Positions 41,795 through 50,410 of a stretch of 64,000 bases of DNA are shown one piece after another. Source of the DNA: Bacteroidales bacterium (GTDB lineage: Bacteria > Bacteroidota > Bacteroidia > Bacteroidales > VadinHA17); the NCBI GenBank assembly GCA_016715075.1, contig JADKBK010000003.1, forward strand, positions 62,001 through 126,000, given 5' to 3'. A program made the position numbers and the translations under genes. The first letter of the stretch is position 1. Each line of letters opens with the position of its first letter. The notes beneath the pieces were generated by a model. It was not told the origin of the DNA and searched no databases. It worked only from the letters and a program-made list of their open reading frames with translations.

Positions 41795-44700
41795 TTATTT
41801 TTCGCAATAAAAAATCTTCACGGGTCCTGTCATTCCTGAAGGAGCAAGAGGAGTTTCCGGAGTAAAAGGGTTTACCATGCACCATGTCTTCCGCTTGCTT
41901 TCGGGGAGCTTGCTATCGCCGATAAGCCTGTTAATCCAGGTATTCACAATTTCCACCTCAACAATATTTTCTCCTGATTTCACCAGGGATGTAATATCGG
42001 CTTGCCATGGAGCTGTCCAGATACCTCCTGCAAAATTACCGTTAACCTTAACCTTAGCCATACCATTAACGACTCCCAGATCAATAAAGAGCTTACTTTC
42101 ACCATATGTCTTTTCAAGTTTGAATCGTGTCTGATAGACCGCTGTTCCTGAATAATATCTGATACTGTCATTACTGCTTGTTGTCCAGTCGTATAGCTTA
42201 TTGAAAACCACAGGATGAACAGGACCTCGTCCTGCTGAATCAAAGTCGACAATCCAGGGATCAGTTATTTCAGTTACCTGTACCGGTTCGGGATAATTGA
42301 CAGATATATTGTTTCTGTCCTGATCATTGTTGTTTTTTCTGAAAATGATAAATGCACTTTCATTGGCATCAAGCTTTACCGGCACAAAAGTCATCCCGTT
42401 GTTTACAGTATAATCAGGAAGCTCACGAATTCTACCTGTGGTTGGATCCCATAGTTCCGGGCTTTTTCCTGTAATCCGGAATTCCGTATTTACACTTATT
42501 TTTGTATCTGACTGGTTGGTAATGAAATAAATATCACCATCTCCCAGTTTCCGATGTATATAAAGAAGAGGGTCTTTTTTACCTGCTTTAAAATCAGGAT
42601 TGATTTTCAGCAGATCCAGTACCTCCTGCATTAGCATACCATTAATTATCATTCCTTTGCCGACCCTGGCACTTTTGATCTTTATCCCATCGATATTCCC
42701 CCAAAGGGAGGATGCCAGCTTCTCCACTTTCTCATCGCATTCCGGATAGTCCTGAAGGCTGGGAGAACGGGTCGGTGCAGGTCCGACAACTATTGCACCC
42801 TGTTTAACGAGGTCTGTGATCTTCTTTAAGAGTTCAGGCCTCATACTCTTCAGCCTGGGCAGAACAAGTATACTGTAACTCATGCCATCAGGTAAGGTTA
42901 GTTTCCCGTCCTTTACAGTAAGCCTGTTCATAATCACTTCACTGTTAATGTAATCGAAAGAATAACCATCCGGAAGTGACGGATCGCAGATCCCTGTCAT
43001 TTTCGGGACATCTTCACCTATATAATATGCCACGTCAGCAACATAGGTTCCCTGCTGCAGCATAAAGTTAGTCCGTTTAAGATACCTGATAAAAGTATCC
43101 ATATGGCTGAACCATGTGTTATGGCGGTTAAATTCATTACCAAACCAGGCATTCATACCAGGAGGTATTTCAGCCGGCTGATGAATGTAAACATGAAGGA
43201 GTGTATTATTGATGCCTTCTGTAAAAAACCGGTCGCCACGTTGCTTCATTTCGGCGGGATATCGGGAAAATGGCGCTCCTCCGCAGGTAAATGACTCTGC
43301 TGATACTTTTTTCTTTCCATAAATATGAGCACACGAAGAAGCTGCCCTGTTTTCTATATTACCAAGATCACCTTCGCTCCAGAATTCCCCTCCTACTTCA
43401 TCAGATTGCCCGCCATACTGGAGAAATTCCGCCGGGAAGCCCCAGTGTCCATAGTTTTCAAGCCAGGTGGTCAATCCGTTTTTATGACTTATCTCCCTGA
43501 GTCCTCCTACATAATCCCTGGCAATCTTGTCTGCTACTAGTCTTCGAAGATCCCACAGGAAACGGTCCGAAACTGCTCTGCTTCCGACAACGTAACCTCT
43601 TAAAACAGGCATATACCTGACAGGATCGTAACCATATCTTGCGGAGAACTCTTCAGCGAATCCATCTGTCCAGTTCTGTCCTCCCCTTTCATAACTATCC
43701 TCAACAACTACTTTCCACGATTTCCTATCCTCTGGTGGAACTCGACGGAGGATTTCTCCAAGAAAGGAGTCGAAATGATATGCTATATGTTTTTTGCTCA
43801 TCTTGTCAGCTTCAAGCCCTGTTCCTTCAGGTGTCGCTGGCTCATTCACCACACCTGTGCTTGTCATTCCTGTTTGTATTATAATCCACTCACCTTCAGG
43901 CACATTCCAGGAGAGAGTGCCGTCAGCACTCATCTTATCAGTCAGATCCAGAACATCTTCCGGGTCAATTGCCAGCGATTTGTCTTTAAATTCGGGCTGA
44001 ACAGGCCACATATAATCATTCCAGTATGGCAGAGGAGTCTGAAACATCTTTGAAAGCGATTTTTCAGGATACCGCTCCACCCTTGGCAGAGAGGAGACCT
44101 CTATCTCCGCTATTCCTCCGACAGGCTTGCCTCCTGTAATATCTATCCGGAACAATCTGGACGAAGTTTCAGGGACTGAAATTACAACAGGTGCATAAGG
44201 ATCAAATCCAACTACCAGTCCGGGATTGCTTCTGTCAATCTGGAATGATTTTACCTTGTTCAAAAAATTTCTGTTCTTAGCCAGAAAATCAACATTGGCT
44301 TTGACAGGAAACTTTGCTGTTCTGATTATCAGACTTCTGACAGTAAAACTATCGGAAACTGCAAAATCGATACTGTACTTCTTGCCTTGCTGCAGTAGAA
44401 TAAATGTAGAGGTATCATCATCCATAACATTCTCAAGATCTTCAATTTTTTGTTCAGAGGTAATTTTAGGGTTAAGCTTTCTGAACGTTTTTTCATAGCT
44501 TGCAGGAGCCTTGCAGGCAATCACCTTAACTCTTTGAAAATCATTATCTGGCGGAGTTAGTTTCATATTGAATTCCTGCGGCCCCGACAGATGAATTTCA
44601 GATGAATTAAGATACCTCATTGATTGTTCCTGTTTAATCCATGGTCCGCCTGACTGACTCCAGCCTGGCGAGTTGAAAATACCGATCTGGATATTTAGTT

Positions 44701-45064
44701 CTGTAGCTTTTTTGAGCGCTGTATGAAGGATATCCCACCATTCATCAGTGAATATTTTTACTTTCCCTGAAGGCAAATCACTTAAACCTATATTCCCAAT
44801 AAATGCCCTGTTTATTCCAACACTCTTCATTGCCTCCAGATCTTTCACAACTCCTTCTTTGGAGATATTATCCGAAAGCCAGTACCAGTAGATGCTTGTC
44901 TGAACGGTATCAGGAATATTCCTGAATCCATTTTCAATATCGGCGAAAGAAGGTTCAGATGTCCCGCTTTTCCTGCACCCGTAGAGTGCCATTACTATAA
45001 TAAAAAGCAGAGGTATTGCTTTTATGATAAGCCTTGAATGATTAACTTTTTTTATCCTTTCCAT
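41795..45064 (-). CDS. GH106-like alpha-L-rhamnosidase, lipoprotein
   Basis: A protein of 1089 residues from the ATG at 45064. Hydrophobic start and lipobox (ALYGCRKSG) make it an exported lipoprotein. GINRAFIGNIGLSDLPSGKV, WWDILHTALKKATELNIQIGIFNSPGWSQSGGPWI, cited as separate pieces of a TIM barrel, and GFPAEFLQYGGQSDEVGGEFW match GH106 rhamnosidases of pectin (RG-I and RG-II) systems. A C-terminal beta-sandwich with GMAKVKVNGNFAGGIWTAPW follows. It would cleave alpha-linked L-rhamnose. A frame open 15 codons further upstream lacks signal features. Confidence 0.83.
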   Translation of the reverse strand: MERIKKVNHSRLIIKAIPLLFIIVMALYGCRKSGTSEPSFADIENGFRNIPDTVQTSIYWYWLSDNISKEGVVKDLEAMKSVGINRAFIGNIGLSDLPSGKVKIFTDEWWDILHTALKKATELNIQIGIFNSPGWSQSGGPWIKQEQSMRYLNSSEIHLSGPQEFNMKLTPPDNDFQRVKVIACKAPASYEKTFRKLNPKITSEQKIEDLENVMDDDTSTFILLQQGKKYSIDFAVSDSFTVRSLIIRTAKFPVKANVDFLAKNRNFLNKVKSFQIDRSNPGLVVGFDPYAPVVISVPETSSRLFRIDITGGKPVGGIAEIEVSSLPRVERYPEKSLSKMFQTPLPYWNDYMWPVQPEFKDKSLAIDPEDVLDLTDKMSADGTLSWNVPEGEWIIIQTGMTSTGVVNEPATPEGTGLEADKMSKKHIAYHFDSFLGEILRRVPPEDRKSWKVVVEDSYERGGQNWTDGFAEEFSARYGYDPVRYMPVLRGYVVGSRAVSDRFLWDLRRLVADKIARDYVGGLREISHKNGLTTWLENYGHWGFPAEFLQYGGQSDEVGGEFWSEGDLGNIENRAASSCAHIYGKKKVSAESFTCGGAPFSRYPAEMKQRGDRFFTEGINNTLLHVYIHQPAEIPPGMNAWFGNEFNRHNTWFSHMDTFIRYLKRTNFMLQQGTYVADVAYYIGEDVPKMTGICDPSLPDGYSFDYINSEVIMNRLTVKDGKLTLPDGMSYSILVLPRLKSMRPELLKKITDLVKQGAIVVGPAPTRSPSLQDYPECDEKVEKLASSLWGNIDGIKIKSARVGKGMIINGMLMQEVLDLLKINPDFKAGKKDPLLYIHRKLGDGDIYFITNQSDTKISVNTEFRITGKSPELWDPTTGRIRELPDYTVNNGMTFVPVKLDANESAFIIFRKNNNDQDRNNISVNYPEPVQVTEITDPWIVDFDSAGRGPVHPVVFNKLYDWTTSSNDSIRYYSGTAVYQTRFKLEKTYGESKLFIDLGVVNGMAKVKVNGNFAGGIWTAPWQADITSLVKSGENIVEVEIVNTWINRLIGDSKLPESKRKTWCMVNPFTPETPLAPSGMTGPVKIFYCEK

Positions 45065-45228
45065 GAAATTACTGGTTGATGTTATCAAAGATGCAGAATA
45101 GACCTGCAAATTAAAAAATATTCAAGTTGATGTTCAAATGTTCAGAAATTAAAGTAACCAGTTAATAAATCAATTCGGGCTGGTTGAATGTTTTACTCCT
45201 TGTGAGTTAAAATAGGTTTGGCCATACC

Positions 45229-45393
45229 GGGCTGTTGAAAAAGTTATCTGAGTGCTTCTTTCCCCTTTGTGTTCCTTTGTGTTATACTTTGTGTCCTTCG
45301 TGTTTAAGTATTTTACAATTAAACACGAAGGACACAAAGTCCCGATGGCTATCGGGAAGCACTAAGTACACAAAGGATTTTCTCAACTACTGG
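45229..45393. repeat. MITE-like family A relative with perfect 22-bp hairpin
   Basis: GGGCTGTTGAAAAAGT at 45229 and its degenerate counterpart near 45375-45393 bound a segment with a perfect 22-bp stem (45286-45307 with 45319-45340) and an 11-base loop. A CCCGATGGCTATCGGG block lies beside it. No reading frame inside. Confidence 0.65.
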
Positions 45394-45530
45394 TGAATGA
45401 AATTAAAAAAGTTCTATTTTGCAAGACATAAGAATTATCTTTATACTGAACAACTTAACATCAATAGAATGGAGTGAGAGGAAACGCTATACATTGCTCA
45501 AATTATAAACTGACTCATAAATTGTTTTGT

Positions 45531-47573
45531 ATGAATATCTACAGAATCCATCTTGTTTTAATAATAATTTCACTATTATCAATAACCTTTTCATGCAGTT
45601 ACAGGGATAACAGCAGCCCCCAGGTTCAGGAGGCAGCCGGTGTAATAAACAGGGTATTGCCTGAATACGCTGATCAGTTCATACTCAAACTCATTGAAAA
45701 AGAGAAGGGCAACGACATTTTTGAGATTGAACCGCAGAATAAGAAGATCATTATACGCGGATCATCAGGTATCGCTATCTGCAGCGGATTCAACTATTAC
45801 CTGAAAAATTACTGCAATTCTGTTTACAACTGGAGATGCGGCAGTAATCTGAATATAAAGGGATCACTTCCCACCGGCTTCAAAAAAGTCAGGAAGGTGA
45901 CACCATATCAGTACCGGTACATTTTTAATTATTGCACCTTCTCTTATTCGATGGCATTCTGGGACTGGTCACAATGGGAGAAGATGATTGACTGGATGGC
46001 TATGAACGGGATCAACATGCCTCTTGCGCCGATGGGCCAGGAGATAATTTGGCAGAGAGTTTACAAAAAGTATGGTATCTCCGAGGAAGATCTGAAGGAT
46101 TTCTTTGTCGGACCGGCATACAATGCATTTGGAAGGATGGGATGCATTGATGGGTTTGGCGGACCGCTGCCCCAATCGTGGATTGAAAATGAAAATATAC
46201 TGCAAAAGAAAATATTAAGCAGGGAACGGCAACTGGGAATGACACCCGTGCTTCAGGGCTTTACCGGACATATTCCGCCTGCACTGGCAAAGAAAAATCC
46301 GGGACTAAAATTTACAAACCTGGTATGGCTTGACTTCCCTGCAACCTATCTCCTTGACTGGGAAGATCCTCTTTTTACTCAAATCTCGAAGGATTTCATC
46401 ACTGAACAGACAAAGGAGTACGGAACGGATCATCTTTATGCTATTGACCAGTTTATTGAGATGGAGCCCACAAGCAGAGACACTGTTTACCTTAAAAACA
46501 TGAGCAGGGAAATTTTTTCCTCGATTGATCAGGCTGATCCGGAAGGGAAATGGGTTATTCAGACATGGCCGTTCAAGACACCGGAATACTGGAATAAAGA
46601 GCGAACAAAAGCCTACTTCGGAGGTGTTCCTGACAATCGTATGATAGCTCTGGAACTCATGGGAGAATCATGGAAATACACGGGATGGTATAAACATGAT
46701 GGATGGTATGGTAAACCATGGATCTGGTCGGTGATCTCAAATTTCGGAGATAATGTAAGCATGTTTGGCGGGGTCACACAGATAGCGGATAATCTTCAAA
46801 ATGCTCTCTCCAGCTCTGACAGAGGGGATCTCGCAGGAATGGGGATGATGATGGAGGGACTTGATTATAATCCTGTTACATACGAACTCGTCAGCGATTT
46901 AATGTGGGAAAGCTCTGTCCCTGATCTGAAAGTGTGGAAAAGAAAATTTCTCAAATCCCGTTATGGCAATCTGAATGATACAATAATCAGCGGCTGGGAT
47001 CACCTTTTCAACTATTACTACACTCAAAGCGGTCTTTTTGAGGTAAATCCAATTATTAAGCGGCCTTTTCAGGTGAAGGAAGATATCTGGCCATCTGAGG
47101 ATGCGGTTTCGGGAGCCAGAGACCTGATGGCGGCTTCATCTGGCCTGCAGGATATTGATGCATACCGTTATGATATTGTAAACCTATTCAGGCAGGTATT
47201 CGGACAATATGCTGGTCATTTACTATACGAAATCACGATAAATTATCAGGATAAGAATATTAAACAGTTTGATACCTCTGTTAACGAATTTCTTGAGCTC
47301 TCACATAAGCTGGAGGAGCTGATGGCTACCAGGGAGGAATTCCTTTTTGGCAAATGGAGCGACGACAGCAGGAAACACGCCACAAACCCAAATGAGAAAG
47401 AATTATATGAATGGAATGCAAGAGCTATAATTACCACCTGGGGCGGAAGAATCCTCTATGGCTATGCAATAAAGGACTGGGCAGGGCTTTATAGCAGATA
47501 TTATCTTCCACGCTGGGAAAAGCTGTTTGCTGAGATGAGATCTGAAATCACAGGAGGAAAGAAACTTGACTAG
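45531..47573 (+). CDS. alpha-N-acetylglucosaminidase (GH89), late amber codon
   Basis: A GH89 enzyme of 680 residues as written. Start at 45531 (MNIYRIHLVLIIISLL, lipobox FSCSY); 19 codons further upstream are open but not signal-like. FNYCTFSYSMAFWDWSQWEKMIDWMAMNGIN, split here as the NAGLU hallmark, LYAIDQFIEMEP and LELMGESWKY with the two catalytic Glu are present. TAG at 47571-47573 interrupts the last helix; the same frame continues 49 codons (KRFEKDMISWEDNWV and a normal family end) to TAA at 47721-47723. The core is intact, so residual activity is possible. It removes alpha-linked GlcNAc. Confidence 0.83.
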   Translation: MNIYRIHLVLIIISLLSITFSCSYRDNSSPQVQEAAGVINRVLPEYADQFILKLIEKEKGNDIFEIEPQNKKIIIRGSSGIAICSGFNYYLKNYCNSVYNWRCGSNLNIKGSLPTGFKKVRKVTPYQYRYIFNYCTFSYSMAFWDWSQWEKMIDWMAMNGINMPLAPMGQEIIWQRVYKKYGISEEDLKDFFVGPAYNAFGRMGCIDGFGGPLPQSWIENENILQKKILSRERQLGMTPVLQGFTGHIPPALAKKNPGLKFTNLVWLDFPATYLLDWEDPLFTQISKDFITEQTKEYGTDHLYAIDQFIEMEPTSRDTVYLKNMSREIFSSIDQADPEGKWVIQTWPFKTPEYWNKERTKAYFGGVPDNRMIALELMGESWKYTGWYKHDGWYGKPWIWSVISNFGDNVSMFGGVTQIADNLQNALSSSDRGDLAGMGMMMEGLDYNPVTYELVSDLMWESSVPDLKVWKRKFLKSRYGNLNDTIISGWDHLFNYYYTQSGLFEVNPIIKRPFQVKEDIWPSEDAVSGARDLMAASSGLQDIDAYRYDIVNLFRQVFGQYAGHLLYEITINYQDKNIKQFDTSVNEFLELSHKLEELMATREEFLFGKWSDDSRKHATNPNEKELYEWNARAIITTWGGRILYGYAIKDWAGLYSRYYLPRWEKLFAEMRSEITGGKKLD

Positions 47574-47736
47574 AAAAGGTTTGAAAAGGATATGATATCA
47601 TGGGAAGACAACTGGGTTGGTCTTCATGAAGAAAACTTAGTCTCTGCCCCGACAGGAAATTCAATTGCAATTGCAAAGCAGATATGGGATCAGTATGGTA
47701 TAAAACTGCTGAATCAAAAATAAACCTGAAGGATTG

Positions 47737-48206
47737 TTGCGGTGCTCTGCACCTTACAATTTTTTGACAAATATTCAGCTACAAATATCATGGTGCGCTG
47801 CACCAATGACCATATAAAAATATTGGAACTGGTAAATACTGAAAATCATCCTGCGACAGATTGCAGAATAATGCGGAGATCTCCAACTTATATTTTTTAA
47901 CAAATATTCAGCTACAAATATCCTGGTGCGCTGCACCAATGACCATATAAAAATATTGGAACTGGTAAATACTGAAAATCATCCTGCGACAGATTGCAGA
48001 TTGATGCGGTGCTCTCCAACTTATATTTTTTAACAAATATTCAGCTACAAATATCCTGGTGCGCTGCACCAATGACCATATAAAAATATTGGAACTGGTA
48101 AATACTGAAAATCATCCTGGGACAGATTGTCGTAAAGAAGCAGCAGAGCTGCGGAATATTTGTAGAAATGGAATCATGAATTCAATTAAGGTGCAGAGCA
48201 CCGCAA
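47737..48206. mobile_element. 470-bp element: 20-bp terminal inverted repeats around three 133-bp tandem units
   Basis: The ends (47737-47756 and 48187-48206) are perfect 20-bp inverted repeats containing GCGGTGCTCTGCACC. Inside, a unit starting ATATTCAGCTACAAATAT occurs at 47771, 47904 and 48037 (period 133 bp), nearly identical each time. Each unit contains the mini-palindrome GGTGC-GCT-GCACC, which echoes the TIR core GGTGC-TCT-GCACC. No frame longer than a few dozen codons is seen, so transposition would need a transposase in trans. Confidence 0.75.
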
Positions 48207-48237
48207 GATAAATCCATAAAAATCATTAAAATTCTAT

Positions 48238-50409
48238 TCAGGGCATCATCTTATGTCTGATCTGTTCAAAATTTTTATTAACCTGGCTTTTTGCAGATAA
48301 ATCCCAGAGATTTTCATTCATTACACGCATTGCCAGAACTGTCGGTATCCAGGCCTGAGTCCAACCGGTTTCGATTGACCAGGCGCCCCATCCGGAATCA
48401 GCATTTGAACCCCAGTATTCCCACTGATTGAAATCAAAAGCTCTGAACCACCCACCATCAAGTTCAGTATGTTTTTCACTTTTAACCTGTATCCTGATCA
48501 GAAAGTCTGCCAGTTTATCTGCCATTCTTTTATACTGATCATCCCCTGTAGCTGCATATGCCTCATTCAGTCCGAGGAAGGTGAAGTTGCATGTATACAA
48601 GAGGTCTGATACACAATCCCCGTTTGTCTGAATAAGGGGAGCCTCTCCTGTACCATAGGTCTCATTGGAGACGGGAGGGGCCATATCGCCGTGATCGAGG
48701 GGCCCAAGCTCTTCACGTATAGCTCCGGTCACATCCTGACACTTTTCCATATCGGAGGCGATCATTTTAAGCCATTCCCGATATTCCGGTCTGTCATCGA
48801 CCTGTATCAGCCAGGCCAGGGGAAGAAGCATGCGGCCTCTCTCCTGCTGTATACCGTTCGTCCATCTCCATTCAGACGGGTATGCTTTCATCATCATAGT
48901 AATTGCATTCCTGGTCTTTTCCAGGAGTGGATTCCAGCCTGTCTTATCGTAAAGCCACAGATAAGATGACCAGGCCCAGGCCTCATAGTGGGGCTGCAGC
49001 TGAATAATATTCCTGTTCATGTAGTACTTCCATCCTAATTTCAGAACGCGGGGATTCTCCAGTCGCTGGCCACGGAAACCGTTAACACCTGTTGTCCTGA
49101 AATTGCCCAGGATATTTTTAACCAGAATATCATTCCACCTGTCTGAGTTCAGAATAGCTGATGTTCCAATACAGCCAAGTATCGCTTTAACATCATTATC
49201 CTGGTAGAGAGCCTGTGCATTGCCCGGGGCCCAGTATAGCAGACCCCAGTTAGATTTAAGAGAGTCATCCTGAAATAGTCCGGATCTGAAATAAAGCCAG
49301 TCAAGGAGATTTCCTGCTATTCTTTTGCTCAATGTATCCCCGTCCATTTTCCAGCTAAGAGCAAAAGCCAGGGAGCTTTCTCCGTTTGAATCGCTGCGCA
49401 GCCACCATCTTGTCGGCTGACTTCCATCAGAATTTACCCTGGAGGCTATCCCTTCAAGAACCCCGAAAGAACCGTCGCCAGCCTCAGAAACTGGCGGTGG
49501 TGCAGCATTGTCTATTGCCGGTACGGTTGTAAACATATTTGAATCATTCAAATTCCAAAGCTTTTTATATTCTTCCCATCCCTGAATATTCAACAGCATC
49601 TTTGCCCTGGTATGCCAGTCAATACCTCGTCTGACAGCTAAACGGGCTGCACCGGCAGGAAGTTCCTCATCTCTTTCAAATGATGGTCTGACATCCGGAT
49701 TCCATTCAAGATGCGGGATTGTAACATCCTGCCCTGCTGTCTCGTTTAGAATGAAAGTCCAGATTGCCTGCATTGACTTTTTCGGTGCATATCTTGCCGT
49801 AACAAAATGACTCAGCTTTGTTGTTGAAACAAGCCAGCCGGTTTCCGGAAGCTTAAATAAGATGGCTCCTGCTTCAGAATTCCCATTGAGTCCATATATT
49901 GCCCTGTCAAATCCTGCGACCTTACTTACCGACAGGATGGGATCTTTCACCCTGACAGGAATATACCAGCAATCATGCAAAGCAAGGATCTGCATTTTTT
50001 CAAGATTCAATATAGAATCCGATGTGACAACCACTCTTTCCAGAATGGTGGGCATCGGGGCGGACATTTCTATACCAGGCAGATATGAAGGATATTCAAT
50101 ATAAAGCCTGAGTCTCTTGTCCTTTGCTATCCGTAAAACCGAAGAATCTATAGGGGTAGTCCTTTCAGGATAATCATCAGCCAGGATTAAAACTCCCGAT
50201 CCGGGTGCTGCAATTTCCACTGCCTCTGACGGAGTACTTAATCTATTGCACTGTATATTATTTTCTAACAATACATTGTAGAGATCATTGCTCTCACTGC
50301 AGCTAAGGAAAAGCTTAGGCTGACGAATCGCAGAACATCCATGGAAGAAGGTTACAATGAGGAAAACACAGGTAAGAAGCTTTCCTCTTAGATAGAATTT
50401 CCGGTTCAT
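48238..50409 (-). CDS. exported lipoprotein, possible alpha/alpha-toroid carbohydrate enzyme (unrecognised)
   Basis: A 723-residue protein with a lipoprotein signal (LTCVFLIVTFFHGCSAIR). The first 220 residues look like a small alpha/beta domain (GVLILADDYPER). From about residue 240 the chain is helix-rich with many Trp and paired aromatic residues (PHYEAWAWSSYLWLYDKTGW, DGGWFRAFDFNQWEYWG, GWGAWSIETGWTQAW), like (alpha/alpha)6 glycosidases or lyases. I do not recognise a family; catalytic residues cannot be named. Its neighbour 1 bp away encodes a GH141-like beta-helix, so a carbohydrate role is likely. Confidence 0.55.
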   Translation of the reverse strand: MNRKFYLRGKLLTCVFLIVTFFHGCSAIRQPKLFLSCSESNDLYNVLLENNIQCNRLSTPSEAVEIAAPGSGVLILADDYPERTTPIDSSVLRIAKDKRLRLYIEYPSYLPGIEMSAPMPTILERVVVTSDSILNLEKMQILALHDCWYIPVRVKDPILSVSKVAGFDRAIYGLNGNSEAGAILFKLPETGWLVSTTKLSHFVTARYAPKKSMQAIWTFILNETAGQDVTIPHLEWNPDVRPSFERDEELPAGAARLAVRRGIDWHTRAKMLLNIQGWEEYKKLWNLNDSNMFTTVPAIDNAAPPPVSEAGDGSFGVLEGIASRVNSDGSQPTRWWLRSDSNGESSLAFALSWKMDGDTLSKRIAGNLLDWLYFRSGLFQDDSLKSNWGLLYWAPGNAQALYQDNDVKAILGCIGTSAILNSDRWNDILVKNILGNFRTTGVNGFRGQRLENPRVLKLGWKYYMNRNIIQLQPHYEAWAWSSYLWLYDKTGWNPLLEKTRNAITMMMKAYPSEWRWTNGIQQERGRMLLPLAWLIQVDDRPEYREWLKMIASDMEKCQDVTGAIREELGPLDHGDMAPPVSNETYGTGEAPLIQTNGDCVSDLLYTCNFTFLGLNEAYAATGDDQYKRMADKLADFLIRIQVKSEKHTELDGGWFRAFDFNQWEYWGSNADSGWGAWSIETGWTQAWIPTVLAMRVMNENLWDLSAKSQVNKNFEQIRHKMMP

Positions 50410-50410
50410 T

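Noticed and set aside
47737..48206. CRISPR array
   Set aside because: The units are 133 bp, nearly identical throughout, with no short repeat/spacer alternation and no cas genes.
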